DNA of 64,000 nucleotides, from the NCBI RefSeq assembly GCF_014196805.1, contig NZ_JACIEI010000009.1, positions 56,795 to 120,794 on the forward strand. The letters are read 5' to 3'. This DNA comes from Sulfitobacter undariae. GTDB taxonomy: Bacteria; Pseudomonadota; Alphaproteobacteria; Rhodobacterales; Rhodobacteraceae. Below are positions 16,716 to 26,598 of the stretch, in pieces. The position numbers and the translations under genes are program-made. The number at the start of each line of letters is the position of its first letter. Position 1 is the stretch's first letter. Under the pieces are notes generated by a model, which was not told the DNA's origin, did not search any database, and saw nothing but the letters and a program-made list of their open reading frames with translations.

Positions 16716-18001
16716 ACTTTCAGGCCTCCGGTATCAATGTCAGTGAACTTGCCGCCTGACGCAGCCAGTTTGCGCAATGTTTCTGCGGGTGCAAAGTCAG
16801 GATCTTCCGCGCCCAGAACTTCCATACGGTCCAGTACGGCTTGTGCGCCGACCATATCGCCATAGAACATCGGTCCGCCTTTGTCGGCAGGCCAGCCATA
16901 GCCGTTCAGCCAAACCACATCGATGTCAGAAGGACGTTGTGCTTTGTTCTCTTCGAGGATTTTCACCGCTTCGTTGATCATCGGATAGATGCAAATCTCG
17001 ATGATTTCATCGGGGCTCATGGTGGATTCTTCGGCACCCGTCACGTTTTTGATGATACCCGCAGTGACCTTGGACGGGATCGGACGGCGGTTTTCGTCAT
17101 AGTCATAAAAACCCGCTTGGGTCTTTTGCCCGCGACGATCCATTTCGCATAACATGTCGCGGATCGGGTTGTCTGTGGTTGCGCCTTTGGACCAACCGAT
17201 ATCCAGACCGGCAAGATCGCTCATCTGGAATGGGCCCATTTTAAAGCCAAAGCTGTTCAGCGCGGCATCCACATCCCAAGGCATCAAGCCTTTGGCGAGC
17301 AGTTTATTTGCCTGAATTTGGCGAGTAAACAAGATCCGGTTACCAACAAATCCGGGGCAAACGCCAACCAGCGCGGCGACTTTGTTGATCTTGGCGGCCA
17401 GCGCCATAGAGGTGGCGACGACATCATCGGCGGTGTGTTTCGCACGCACGATTTCAAGCAGTTTCATAACATTGGCAGGCGAGAAGAAATGCAAGCCAAT
17501 CACGTCTTCGGGACGATTTGTCATGCCTGCGATTTCATCAATGTTCAGCGCGGATGTGTTGGTTGCCAGAATGGCCCCCTTTTTCATCACGCGGTCCAAC
17601 TCGGTGAAAATGGTGCGCTTGAGGTCCATGTTTTCGAACACAGCTTCAATCACCAGATCACATTCCGCAAGCGCCGCAATCTCAAGGCAGCCTTCAAAGC
17701 GGCCCATGCGCGCTTCTACTTCTTCTTGTGGAAAACGGCCCTTGTCGGAGGAGCGTTGGTAGTTGCCGCGTACAACCTTCAGGCCACGGTCAAGCGCTTC
17801 TTGCGTGGTCTCAACGATTTTGACGTTATAGCCAGCAGTAGCAAAGTTCATTGCGATGCCGCCACCCATGGTGCCTGCACCAATGATGCCAACGGTCTTG
17901 ATCTCACGCTGGGGCGCATTGGCCTCAAGGCCCGGTACTTCCCATGCGGCTTTGCCAGCGGCGGCGATGTATGCGCCGATTTCTTCGGTTGTTGGTGTCA
18001 T
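16712..18001 (-). CDS. 3-hydroxyacyl-CoA dehydrogenase, FadB-like without hydratase domain
   Basis: 429 residues. The NAD-binding motif GAGTMG occupies residues 41-46 after a short N-terminal helix. The dehydrogenase core includes [17 protein letters not shown], with the catalytic His region, and GFVGNRI. A second C-terminal helical domain ([18 protein letters not shown]) follows as in FadB and FadJ. The N-terminal crotonase domain of those fusion proteins is absent; the separate hydratase gene immediately downstream supplies that activity. Overlaps of four bases with both neighbours indicate a tightly coupled operon. Converts 3-hydroxyacyl-CoA to 3-oxoacyl-CoA. Confidence 0.9.
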   Translation of the reverse strand: MTPTTEEIGAYIAAAGKAAWEVPGLEANAPQREIKTVGIIGAGTMGGGIAMNFATAGYNVKIVETTQEALDRGLKVVRGNYQRSSDKGRFPQEEVEARMGRFEGCLEIAALAECDLVIEAVFENMDLKRTIFTELDRVMKKGAILATNTSALNIDEIAGMTNRPEDVIGLHFFSPANVMKLLEIVRAKHTADDVVATSMALAAKINKVAALVGVCPGFVGNRILFTRQIQANKLLAKGLMPWDVDAALNSFGFKMGPFQMSDLAGLDIGWSKGATTDNPIRDMLCEMDRRGQKTQAGFYDYDENRRPIPSKVTAGIIKNVTGAEESTMSPDEIIEICIYPMINEAVKILEENKAQRPSDIDVVWLNGYGWPADKGGPMFYGDMVGAQAVLDRMEVLGAEDPDFAPAETLRKLAASGGKFTDIDTGGLKV

Positions 18002-19701
18002 GTTTTTGCCTTTTCGTTGTCGAGACAGGCCAAACGTAATGCACGCCTGTCAATTTTATCCGTAGCGCCGCGCAACAAGGGCCCTGTCTGGGTCCAAAGA
18101 TGCTGCGGGGTTTTGAATGGGGCGATATAGCTGGCCAATGCCGTCGCCATATCTTCTTTGGTCAAGGTGGCACCTTTGCGCAACTGCACACAAGCGCCTA
18201 CGACCTCTCCGAGCCGTTCATCAGGAACGGAGAAGGCACATGCTTCGACCACATCAGGGAGACGGTGCAGGGCACCTTCCACATCCAAGCAGGCGATGTT
18301 TTCGCCGCCACGAATGATGATGTTTTTCTTGCGATCCAGAATGGTGACATAGCCTTCGGCATCCATCACCGCCAGATCACCGGTACGAAGCCATCCGTCT
18401 TGGATGGTTTCGGCCGTTGCTTCGGGTTTGTTCAGATAACAGCGCATGTTCGCGGGGCTTTTGACGGTGATTTCACCCAACTCGCCCAGCGGTACGTCGT
18501 TGCCTGCATCGTCCAACAGACGCAGCTCTTGGACAGGGGGATGCAATTTGCCCGCGCTTTCGGGGCGTTTCACATAGTCGTCACCTGTCATCCCGATCCC
18601 AAGCGCGTTGGTTTCGGTCATACCCCAACCCGTTGCCACATCGGCATTCGGGAAGGTTTCAGCCAATTGTGACACCTGAGCGCCGGGGCGTTTTGCCCCG
18701 CCTGACCCGATATAGTCCAGCGTTTCCAATTTTAGGCCCGTTTCGCGTGCTGCCAACATCAGTTCTGCGGATTGTGTTGGGACACCCAAAAAGCGCGTTA
18801 CTTTCTCTGCATCGATAAGGCGGGCAGCCTCGTCGCCGTTCCACTTACGCATCAAGGTGATGTGCGCGCCGGCAACGAGGCTGAGCAAAAACGTCGGATG
18901 TGTTGCGGTGACATGGAAAAGTGGTGTGACCACAAGAACCGAAGGGCGCAATGGCTCTGGCGCGTCTGGCGCTGGGGGCGTGACCAAGGGGGCCACTACA
19001 CCCTGCATCAACCAGCTAAAGACAGCGTTCACCGCACTGCGGTGGGTTTGAACCACACCTTTGGGATTCCCTGTAGTACCTGAGGAATACATCACGGCAA
19101 AATCGTCGTCCGTGTCGATATCAACCTCTAAGGGCGCATTGGAGGCGGCCAGTTGCAACGCGGAATAAGCGTGCTCAACCATCGCTTCACCGTCACGCAC
19201 CCCAACCAGCGTCAACCCCATAGGGCCAACCAGCGGCAACAGGCGTTCAATCCGTGGGCCGTCCGCAAAGACCAGCTTGGCTGAACTGTCGCCCAACGCA
19301 TATTCAAGTTCTTGGGTGGTCCACCATGCGTTTACAAAAACGACGGTTGCGCCAGTGGCCGAAATCGCCAGTACCAACGCCATAAGTTCGGGGTAATTGC
19401 GCATTGCAATCGCAACACGGTCGCCTTTGCCAATGTTAAAGGTTCCCTGCATGACTTGCGCAATGCGCCGCACTTCCGCAGCGAACTCGCCATAAGTCCA
19501 GCGTTCGCCTTCATATAGAATGTAATTTGCCGCGCCATTATCATGCTGTGCCATGCCAGCATCCAGCAACGCATGCACAGTGCCCGGAATGTTTTGAAAG
19601 GCCTTATATGTAACACCGCGTACGATAGTGGGGGCAACGGCAAAAACCGGATTGGTAGCAACGACATGTGCTACGGCTTCTTCAGGTGTCATTGCGCTCA
19701 T
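17998..19701 (-). CDS. AMP-forming acyl-CoA synthetase
   Basis: 567 residues of the ANL superfamily. The ATP-binding motif [11 protein letters not shown] is near residue 203, the GWGMTE motif and the hinge [20 protein letters not shown] follow, and the C-terminal Lys lies in [11 protein letters not shown]. It activates the incoming acid to its CoA thioester and is the first enzyme of the operon. It lacks a good ribosome site of its own; its ATG overlaps the stop of a 12-codon upstream ORF with a strong one, suggesting translational coupling. Chain-length preference cannot be told; medium-chain or branched acids are likely. Confidence 0.88.
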   Translation of the reverse strand: MSAMTPEEAVAHVVATNPVFAVAPTIVRGVTYKAFQNIPGTVHALLDAGMAQHDNGAANYILYEGERWTYGEFAAEVRRIAQVMQGTFNIGKGDRVAIAMRNYPELMALVLAISATGATVVFVNAWWTTQELEYALGDSSAKLVFADGPRIERLLPLVGPMGLTLVGVRDGEAMVEHAYSALQLAASNAPLEVDIDTDDDFAVMYSSGTTGNPKGVVQTHRSAVNAVFSWLMQGVVAPLVTPPAPDAPEPLRPSVLVVTPLFHVTATHPTFLLSLVAGAHITLMRKWNGDEAARLIDAEKVTRFLGVPTQSAELMLAARETGLKLETLDYIGSGGAKRPGAQVSQLAETFPNADVATGWGMTETNALGIGMTGDDYVKRPESAGKLHPPVQELRLLDDAGNDVPLGELGEITVKSPANMRCYLNKPEATAETIQDGWLRTGDLAVMDAEGYVTILDRKKNIIIRGGENIACLDVEGALHRLPDVVEACAFSVPDERLGEVVGACVQLRKGATLTKEDMATALASYIAPFKTPQHLWTQTGPLLRGATDKIDRRALRLACLDNEKAKT

Positions 19702-19736
19702 CTTGCGGCGCCATTTAGGTAGTAAGCATACATCAT
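19698..19736 (-). CDS. 12-residue leader ORF before the acyl-CoA synthetase gene
   Basis: A tiny [15 protein letters not shown], starts with ATG at 19736, six bases after a very strong ribosome site GGGAGG (reverse complement of 19741-19748). It ends with TGA at 19698-19700, overlapping the ATG of the synthetase gene. The synthetase has no convincing site of its own, so this ORF may load ribosomes for it or act as a regulatory leader. Not a known peptide. The frame is also open further upstream, so a longer start is possible but has no better signal. Confidence 0.45.
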   Translation of the reverse strand: MMYAYYLNGAAR

Positions 19737-20157
19737 GCGGATCCTCCCAAATCCAAGACCGACACCCTCATCCTCCCAAGGGTGTGCGACTCTATCTAAC
19801 CGATACTCTAGGTGGAAATTTACCGAGTGCCAATACCGCAGTACGGAACTTCGTTTCGCAAAAGCAAAAACTTGCGCAGATTGCAGCCGCCGCCGTTGAA
19901 AACACACATCTTTGGTCCTGATTTTTTGGAGGACATAGATGACATTTTAGGGCTGGCTCACCGATATTTGCGGCTAAAAGAACTTCGGGATGGGCCACGT
20001 TCGACTGCAAGCTGCGTGATCCACCCGCTCGGGCCAGTAACCACACATTGGTTATCAATCTAGCTCTTGTAGGTCCCTTTTAGCGTTGGCTTGGGATATA
20101 CCTAACTCTAATGTATACGCCCTAAGATAACCATTTCGTCTAAGGACTCAACAGCGC
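19737..20157. other. Divergent intergenic region between acyl-CoA ligase operon and GntR gene
   Basis: About 420 bases without a convincing gene. The decamer ATCCTCCCAA occurs twice in direct orientation (19741-19750 and 19770-19779). Close to the GntR start there are two half-site-like motifs, ATATAC near 20096-20101 and GTATAC at 20113-20118; such motifs occur in HutC-type operators. No clear sigma-70 promoter is evident. Confidence 0.4.
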
Positions 20158-20847
20158 ATGAAATCCACGTATAAAGATGTTAAGTCCGATATCTTATCAA
20201 AGATCATCAAGGGGGAATGGGGGCCGGGTGATCTTATTCCAAATGAAGTTGATCTTGCGGCAAGTTATGGATGCGCGCGTGCGACAGTCAATCGGGCGGT
20301 GCGTGAACTTGCTGACGATGGCATTGTAGAGCGTCGACGCAAGGCCGGAACAAGGGTGCGGATGTCGCCTGTACGCCAAGCACGTTTTAACATTCCCGTG
20401 GTACGTGACGCAATCGAACAAAAAGGGGCGTCATACCGCTATTCGCTGGTCAGTCGATCCGTGGAAAACGCGCCAGATTGGTTGCGGGCGCTGCTTCAAT
20501 TGCCCGAAGGGGGCAAGGCAGTGCATCTGATTTGCATGCATTATGCGGACGGCATCCCATATGAACACGAAGACCGCTGGATCAATCTGTCGGCGCTACC
20601 GAGCGCAGAGCAGGCAGATTTTACCCAAAACTGCCCTACCGAATGGCTACTGTCGACCATTCCCTTTTCGCAGGTCGAAATCAATCTCTCAGCTGAGCTG
20701 GCAGATCAAAAGACCGCTGACTATTTGGCATGTGCAGTCGGTGATCCGATTTTTACTGTGGAACGCTCAACCTGGTGGCAAGGGGATGCGGTGACATATG
20801 TACGTCTCTCTTATCGGCCAGGGCATCGCCTGACGACACGGTACTGA
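20158..20847 (+). CDS. GntR family regulator, HutC/UTRA type
   Basis: 229 residues. An N-terminal winged helix (YKDVKSDILSKIIKGEWGPG, then ASYGCARATVNRAVRELADD) precedes a UTRA effector domain (about residues 85-229). Such proteins usually repress an adjacent catabolic operon and release DNA on binding a pathway intermediate such as urocanate. It is divergent from the acyl-CoA catabolic operon, its likely target. Effector unknown. Confidence 0.88.
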   Translation: MKSTYKDVKSDILSKIIKGEWGPGDLIPNEVDLAASYGCARATVNRAVRELADDGIVERRRKAGTRVRMSPVRQARFNIPVVRDAIEQKGASYRYSLVSRSVENAPDWLRALLQLPEGGKAVHLICMHYADGIPYEHEDRWINLSALPSAEQADFTQNCPTEWLLSTIPFSQVEINLSAELADQKTADYLACAVGDPIFTVERSTWWQGDAVTYVRLSYRPGHRLTTRY

Positions 20848-20919
20848 GCCAAGCAATATCATGCCTATATCTGGATCAGGCCACGCGTGGTTGCATAATT
20901 GCTGAAAAGGCGCGCCTGA

Positions 20920-23900
20920 CTATTCCGCTTTCTTTGGGCGGCTGAGATATTTACTCACCAGCAAAAAGAACAAAGGCACAAAGATGATCCCAAAGATCGT
21001 ACCTGTGATGGTGCCGCCCAAAACCGCAGCCCCGACAGAGCGTCGCCCGCCAGATCCAGCGCCAGAGGACAAGACAAGCGGCACAACACCAAGCGAGAAG
21101 GCCAGTGACGTCATGACAATCGGACGGAACCGCAATTTGGCCGCGTTAAGGATTGCGTCATAAAGCTCTTTGCCTTCCTCGACCTGCTCACGTGCAAATT
21201 CAACAATCAGAATTGCGTTTTTGCCTGTCAGACCGATCACAGTCAAAAGACCAACTTGGAAAAACACCCCGTTCTGAAAACCGAAATACCATGCGGTAAA
21301 CAACGTCCCCAAGACGCCAACGGGCATGACCAGCATTACGGAAAACGGAATGGCCCAGCTCTCGTATAGTGCGGCAAGACAGAAGAAAATCGCAGCAAGC
21401 GACAGCATATAGAGCATTGGCGCTTGCGATCCTGACTCGCGTTCCTCGAGCGACAAACCCGTCCATGCGACCGAGAAACCGGGCAATTGATCGACGATGC
21501 GCTCAATCTCTAACATGGCTTCGCCTGTGGCAACGTCAGGTGCGGGGGAACCTTGGATTTGCATCGCAGGCGTGCCGTTATAGCGGGTCAATCCTTGGGG
21601 GCCATAAACCCAACGCTCGCTCGAGAAGTTAGAGAAAGGCACCAATTCACCGGCCGTGTTCCGCACTCTCCATCTTTGCAAGTCGGAGGGTGTGGCCCGT
21701 GCGCTGGCTTCGCCTTGCACATAGACGCGTTTGGTACGGCCATTATCATTAAAATCATTCACGTAAGTGCCAGCCATGGCAATCGCCAGTGTGGTCCCGA
21801 CATTGGCGGGCGATACACCCATCGCGCCTGCGGCACGCCAGTCGATATCCAACTTGAACTGCGTTGCGTCTTCCGATCCCGAAGGGCGGGCAGAAGCGAT
21901 CAGTGGGCTTTGCGCCGCCATACCCAAAACCGCATTGCGGGCTTCGAGGAGCTGTTCATGCGTCTGGCCTGCTTGTGCTTGTAGGTAAAAATCAAAGCCA
22001 GACACGTTGCCCAATTCCGTCACGGCAGGCGGGACAATGGGAAATACCATTGCCTCTTTGATGCCCATCATCTTAGGAAACGCACGTCCCGCAAGCGCTT
22101 GAATAGACTGGCTGGGGCTAGGGCGGTCGGCCCAATCTTTGAGCCGCACAAAAGCCAACCCGTTGTTTTGCCCCACACCTGCAAAGGAGAAGCCGACAAC
22201 GCTAAAGACAGATTCGACGATTTCGCCTTCGGTCTTCAAAAAGTGGTCCTGAACCTGCTCCATCGCCTTCAACGTATTGCCCGAAGTTGTACCAGAAGGG
22301 CCTTGAACCAGCGTAAACATTATCCCTTGGTCTTCGTCAGGCAGAAAGCCCGTGGGCGTTTGAAGGAACAGCCAAACAATGCCCGCGCCCATCATCCCGT
22401 AGATCAATATCATGCGCAGGGGACGGCGGATGACGAAATTGACGGTCCAGCCATAGCCGCCTGCCAATTTCCCAAAGGCCTTGTTGAACAGGCCGAAAAA
22501 GCCCCGTGCTGTATGATCTGTGTCTTTGGCTTTCAGCATCGTCGCACAGAGTGCAGGCGTCAGGGTGAGCGCAACAAAAACCGAAAGCATCATTGCAGAG
22601 ACAATGGTGATCGAGAACTGCCGATAAATGACACCCGTAGAGCCGCCAAAAAATGCCATCGGGATAAACACCGCCGAGATCACAAGACCAACACCAATTA
22701 ATGCCCCAGTGATCTGGTCCATCGATTTGCGTGTCGCTTCGCGGGGTGACAACCCTTCTTCTTCCATGATGCGTTCGACGTTTTCGACTACAACAATCGC
22801 GTCATCCACCAGCAGACCAATGGCAAGCACAAGCGCGAGCATGGTCAATACGTTGATGGTAAATCCAAACGCCCCAAGAATGGCAAAGGTGCCCAAAATA
22901 ACAACTGGAACCGCCAATGTCGGGATCAATGTTGCACGCAGGTTTTGCAAGAACAATAGCATCACAAAGAACACAAGAATGATCGCTTCAACCAGTGTCT
23001 TTTGGACCTCGTGGATCGAGACTTCTACAAAGGGTGTGGTGTCATAGGGAATGACGTAATCCATCCCGTCGGGGAAAAACTCGGCGTATTCCTCGATCTT
23101 TGCGCGTACCAGTTCTGATGTGTCCAGCGCGTTGGCGCCTGGCGCAAGTTGCACCGCCATGCCTGATGCAGGGTTGCCGTTATATTTGGCAATAGCCGTA
23201 TAGTTTTCGGCACCAATCTCGACACGTGCCACATCTTCTAGCAACACCAGCCCGCCATCTGCCTCAGAGCGCAAGATGATGTTGCGGAAATCTTCGGGGG
23301 TCTCCAGCAGTGATTGCGCTGTGATGGTTGCGGTGAATGCTTGGCCCTCAACAGACGGCAAAGCGCCAAAAGATCCCGCAGAAATCTGCGCGTTATGGGA
23401 CGACACAGACGCCACTACGTCGGAGGGGGTCATGTCAAACGCGGCAAGTTTGGAAGGATCTAGCCAGATGCGCATGGCATATTTTGCGCCAAACACCTGT
23501 GTTCCACCAACGCCTTCAATGCGGCTGAACGCATCGACAAGGTTGGAGTTCAGATAGTCAGACAGGTCAGCCTGATCCATGCTGCCATCTTTGGAGATCA
23601 GACCGATCACCATCAGGAAACCTGCCGAGGATTTCTGAACCGTCACCCCTTGTCGTTGCACGGCCTCGGGCAAAAGCGCTGTGGCCTGAGACAGTTTATT
23701 TTGCACTTGGACTTGGGCGATATCTGGGTCTGTGCCTGTCTCGAATGTCAGCGCGATAGAGGCCGCGCCTGACGAAGACGAAGAGGACGACACATAACGC
23801 ATTCCGTCAAGGCCGGTCATCTGTTGTTCGATGATCTGGGTCACCGTGTTGGCGACCGTATCCGCCGAGGCACCGGGATACACCGCGTTGATCGTGACCG

Positions 23901-24024
23901 AAGGCGGGGCAATCTGCGGGTATTGGGCAACCGGCAATGTGTTGATCGACAACACGCCAAGACCCATAATCAGGATCGAAATCACCCAAGCAAAAATCGG
24001 GCGGTCAATGAAAAAACGGGCCAT
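20920..24024 (-). CDS. RND multidrug efflux transporter permease (HAE1/AcrB type)
   Basis: 1034 residues, normal for AcrB or MexB. N-terminal MARFFIDRPIFAWVISILIM, the paired proton-relay aspartates in GLLVDDAIVVVENVERIM, and the relay lysine in GLTGKNAILIVEFA are present, with two large periplasmic loops. It exports hydrophobic compounds by proton antiport from the inner membrane. It is preceded by its membrane-fusion partner gene. No TolC-type outer-membrane channel gene is in the window, so a channel encoded elsewhere is presumed. Confidence 0.93.
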   Translation of the reverse strand: MARFFIDRPIFAWVISILIMGLGVLSINTLPVAQYPQIAPPSVTINAVYPGASADTVANTVTQIIEQQMTGLDGMRYVSSSSSSSGAASIALTFETGTDPDIAQVQVQNKLSQATALLPEAVQRQGVTVQKSSAGFLMVIGLISKDGSMDQADLSDYLNSNLVDAFSRIEGVGGTQVFGAKYAMRIWLDPSKLAAFDMTPSDVVASVSSHNAQISAGSFGALPSVEGQAFTATITAQSLLETPEDFRNIILRSEADGGLVLLEDVARVEIGAENYTAIAKYNGNPASGMAVQLAPGANALDTSELVRAKIEEYAEFFPDGMDYVIPYDTTPFVEVSIHEVQKTLVEAIILVFFVMLLFLQNLRATLIPTLAVPVVILGTFAILGAFGFTINVLTMLALVLAIGLLVDDAIVVVENVERIMEEEGLSPREATRKSMDQITGALIGVGLVISAVFIPMAFFGGSTGVIYRQFSITIVSAMMLSVFVALTLTPALCATMLKAKDTDHTARGFFGLFNKAFGKLAGGYGWTVNFVIRRPLRMILIYGMMGAGIVWLFLQTPTGFLPDEDQGIMFTLVQGPSGTTSGNTLKAMEQVQDHFLKTEGEIVESVFSVVGFSFAGVGQNNGLAFVRLKDWADRPSPSQSIQALAGRAFPKMMGIKEAMVFPIVPPAVTELGNVSGFDFYLQAQAGQTHEQLLEARNAVLGMAAQSPLIASARPSGSEDATQFKLDIDWRAAGAMGVSPANVGTTLAIAMAGTYVNDFNDNGRTKRVYVQGEASARATPSDLQRWRVRNTAGELVPFSNFSSERWVYGPQGLTRYNGTPAMQIQGSPAPDVATGEAMLEIERIVDQLPGFSVAWTGLSLEERESGSQAPMLYMLSLAAIFFCLAALYESWAIPFSVMLVMPVGVLGTLFTAWYFGFQNGVFFQVGLLTVIGLTGKNAILIVEFAREQVEEGKELYDAILNAAKLRFRPIVMTSLAFSLGVVPLVLSSGAGSGGRRSVGAAVLGGTITGTIFGIIFVPLFFLLVSKYLSRPKKAE

Positions 24025-24045
24025 GGGGGTCTCTCAGATTTGAGC

Positions 24046-25200
24046 TTAGTTGTTTTCGGTGGAGGCGTCGGGGGCCTCTTGTTCTTGGGGAAATACGGTT
24101 GCGCCCGGGGCGGTCTTTTGAAGGCCAGCCACAATCACACGATCACCAGCGTCAAGGCCTGCAGTCACAACCCATTGGTTACCTTGGTCCCGCATGACTG
24201 TAATCTGACGTTGTTCAACAACATTCTCGGCATTTACGACCAATGCCGTTGGTTCGCCACGGCGGTCACGGGTAACCGCCTCTTGGGGGACCAATACTGC
24301 GTTTTGCACGACACCTTGCGGCATATCAGCTTGCACATACATACCCGGCAAAAGGAATCCCTCAGGGTTGGGAAAGGACAGCCTGAGCAGGATTGTCCCT
24401 GTGTTTTCATTCACATGCGGCTCGGCGGCAGAAAGCTGGCCTTGGTGCTCATAGATTGAGCCATCCGCCAGCTTGAGTTGGACGGTTTGCCCCAATTCTT
24501 CGGCAAATTCGGCCGCGCCATCGGCACGGCGCCACCGCAAAATATCAGCTGCCGCTTGGGTTACATCGACATGTACGGGGTCAAGCGTGCGGATCACGGT
24601 TAAGGGTGTCGCTTGACCAGATGTCACAAGTGCCCCTGCGCTGATTTCGCTCAGCCCGGCAACGCCAGAGATCGGGGCGCGGATTTCTGTGCGCTCCAGA
24701 TCAATGTCAGTTGCCAGCAACTGTGCCTCGGCGACTTTAAGACTCGCGGCTGCAATCTCACGGGTGGAAATTGCGGTATCAAGGTTTTGCTGTGAGACAA
24801 CGTTGCGTGTTTTCAACTCTTGTTGCCGCGTCAATTCGCGCTGCGCAGAGGCGAGTGTTGCGCTTGCCTGTGCAACCTGCGCTTCGGCGGCGGCTTTTAG
24901 CGCCTCATAGGAAGCAGCATCAATGCGGTAAAGCAGATCGCCTTTTGAAACGGGGCGGCCTTCTTGAAATAGGCGTTCACGGATCAGGCCGCTTACTTGG
25001 GGGCGCACTTCTGCTTCGGATGAGGCGGCAACGCGACCGGGCAGCGGCGCTGTCAGGGTGATATCGCCAGATTCCAATGTCACAACCGTTACCGCAGCAG
25101 GCGGCGGGCCATCTTGCGCCAATGCGCTTAACGGCAGGCTGAGGGCTAGTATCAGTGGTGCCGCCATGCGACCCAGTGGGGAAAGAAGTGCGCGAGGCAT
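24046..25200 (-). CDS. RND efflux periplasmic adaptor (membrane fusion protein)
   Basis: 384 residues from ATG 25200, chosen because GGAG lies eight bases upstream and the product then begins with a signal sequence (residues 1-28, ending LSALA-Q). A longer frame to 25395 would run through the promoter region. Domains in order: lipoyl half-motif (TLTAPLPGRVAASSEAEVRP), alpha-helical hairpin rich in Ala and Gln (about residues 95-155), second lipoyl part ERTEIRAPISGVAG, and beta-barrel and membrane-proximal domains. It bridges the RND pump and the outer-membrane channel. Confidence 0.92.
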   Translation of the reverse strand: MPRALLSPLGRMAAPLILALSLPLSALAQDGPPPAAVTVVTLESGDITLTAPLPGRVAASSEAEVRPQVSGLIRERLFQEGRPVSKGDLLYRIDAASYEALKAAAEAQVAQASATLASAQRELTRQQELKTRNVVSQQNLDTAISTREIAAASLKVAEAQLLATDIDLERTEIRAPISGVAGLSEISAGALVTSGQATPLTVIRTLDPVHVDVTQAAADILRWRRADGAAEFAEELGQTVQLKLADGSIYEHQGQLSAAEPHVNENTGTILLRLSFPNPEGFLLPGMYVQADMPQGVVQNAVLVPQEAVTRDRRGEPTALVVNAENVVEQRQITVMRDQGNQWVVTAGLDAGDRVIVAGLQKTAPGATVFPQEQEAPDASTENN

Positions 25201-25319
25201 GGGAGTGGCTCCAGTGATTAAGCGATCATCAAGACGGGTCGCAAGGCGATGAGAGATGGTAACACGTAAAGTTATTTTAACGATAAGCAAAAACCTTATT
25301 GCGCATCTCTTAAGGAAAC

Positions 25320-25348
25320 CCGATAGTTTTGTAAAGTGTATTTGACAA
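25320..25348 (-). promoter_or_regulatory. Adaptor-gene promoter with overlapping TetR-type operator
   Basis: On the minus strand, TTGTCA (25343-25348) and TATCGG (25320-25325) are spaced by 17 bases, a plausible sigma-70 promoter for the efflux operon. An imperfect inverted repeat, TTGTAAA (25329-25335) and TTTGACAA (25341-25348), overlaps its -35. That is a sensible place for the divergent TetR protein to bind. Confidence 0.45.
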
Positions 25349-25387
25349 TAAAGGTCGGATGCGTAGTTCACAAAAAAGTATGCCAAG

Positions 25388-26056
25388 ATGACCACAGAAA
25401 CATCAAAAGACGAGGCGAATTGCTGTAACGGGTCGCGTCGTGGACGCCCTTTGCAAATGGATACACCTGCCAGAGAGGCCGCAATTTTGCGGGCAACTGC
25501 TCAATTGCTTTTGGAAGTTCCCTTTGATGACGTCACAATGGCTGCGGTATCCGCGAAAACCGCAATGTCCAAACGTACGCTCTACCAGTACTTCTCCAAC
25601 CGTGAAGATTTGCTGATCCGTGCAGTGGCCGATCTCTCCCGAAGCATTTTTATCCCGCTGAGCAGCAAAGACAGCAAGCTGCCTCTGCCAGAGCGATTGT
25701 CCATTCTGATGCGGGTCAATACTCCGCCCGGCAGCGAAGAAAACAAGCTGGAGTGTTTGCGCTCTATCGTGGCCAAGGCACAAAGCTATCCCACCTTGGC
25801 ACAGAACCTGTATTCAAACGGGTATGGCGCCTTGATCGGTTTTGTATGCACTGAAATCACGCGTGCTATTGAGGACAATGAAATTGCGTTGGCCTTGGCC
25901 GATGTCGAACTTGCGTCGGAAATGCTGCTGAGTATGGCTTTCGAAAATACGCTGGCGCGATTGTTGCACCCTTTGGCGCCGCCCCCACCTCTTGCTGAGC
26001 AAGACCGCCGCCGTGAATTTGCGATCGCAATGTTTTTGCGCGCACATGCGCCCTGA
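25388..26056 (+). CDS. TetR/AcrR family transcriptional regulator
   Basis: 222 residues. The N-terminal TetR helix-turn-helix (about residues 25-72) includes LLLEVPFDDVTMAAVSAKTAMSKRTLYQYFSNREDL in split form, with recognition helix SKRTLYQYF. The C-terminal ligand domain resembles AefR-type members. It is divergent from the RND efflux operon and probably represses it. The start at 25388 is the first ATG of the conserved frame. Confidence 0.9.
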   Translation: MTTETSKDEANCCNGSRRGRPLQMDTPAREAAILRATAQLLLEVPFDDVTMAAVSAKTAMSKRTLYQYFSNREDLLIRAVADLSRSIFIPLSSKDSKLPLPERLSILMRVNTPPGSEENKLECLRSIVAKAQSYPTLAQNLYSNGYGALIGFVCTEITRAIEDNEIALALADVELASEMLLSMAFENTLARLLHPLAPPPPLAEQDRRREFAIAMFLRAHAP

Positions 26057-26074
26057 ACTCAACATTGGATGTGC

Positions 26075-26587
26075 TTAGCGCCCTTGTTCAAAAGCGCGGG
26101 CATTTGTCACTAAAGCCTGCGGGGTGAACCTGAAAATGGTCATCTCATCGACGCTATAGGCCCCAAGAGAGCGGTAAAATTCAATAGTTGGTGCGTTCCA
26201 ATCCAGAACACCCCATTCTAGAAACTCGCACCGCCGCGCAGTTGCCAATGTGCACAGATACCCCATCATGATCTTGCCAAAGCCCTGATGACGCAAATCT
26301 GAATCAATAAGAAACCCATCAATGTACAGGCCCGAACGCCCCGTAAAGGCCGAGGATTTGTCACAAAAATAGGCAAAACCTGTAATTTCGCCTTTATACG
26401 TCCCGAAAATTGCCTCGCCTAGGTTTTGCTCCAGCAGGCGTTTGATCTGCGGCGCAGTTGCCGTGATTTTATCCGCCATCTTTTGATAGACGCCCAGCTT
26501 TTTCATGTAGGTAACAACCAATTCCGCGTCCTCGGGTGTAGCGTGGCGAATTTTGAATTCTGGGTTGGGTGTTGTTACGTCGTGCAT
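26075..26587 (-). CDS. GNAT family N-acetyltransferase
   Basis: 170 residues from ATG 26587, with AAGGAG six bases upstream; the frame extends further upstream but into the EamA gene. GNAT motifs are clear: IRHATPEDAELVVTYMKKL at the start, the acetyl-CoA loop LRHQGFGKIMMGYL, and EWGVLDWNAPTIEFYRSLGA near the end. The overall pattern fits diamine or spermidine/spermine acetyltransferases (SSAT-like), which would suit the acetylpolyamine-type deacetylase in the same operon; substrate is inferred. It is the last gene of the minus-strand unit. Confidence 0.85.
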   Translation of the reverse strand: MHDVTTPNPEFKIRHATPEDAELVVTYMKKLGVYQKMADKITATAPQIKRLLEQNLGEAIFGTYKGEITGFAYFCDKSSAFTGRSGLYIDGFLIDSDLRHQGFGKIMMGYLCTLATARRCEFLEWGVLDWNAPTIEFYRSLGAYSVDEMTIFRFTPQALVTNARAFEQGR

Positions 26588-26598
26588 GTCCGGCTCCT

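Noticed and set aside
17318..18130. Long open frame on the plus strand (about 270 codons) opposite the 3-hydroxyacyl-CoA dehydrogenase and ligase genes
   Set aside because: No family resemblance and it mirrors a clear coding gene on the other strand; antisense shadow. The same applies to long antisense frames at 1263-1904, 27809-28444 and 14657-15271.
20881..20917. Short GC palindromes CCACGCGTGG and AGGCGCGCCT between the convergent GntR and RND genes
   Set aside because: Each is only 10 bp with no loop or T run, so neither can be called a terminator or operator with confidence.
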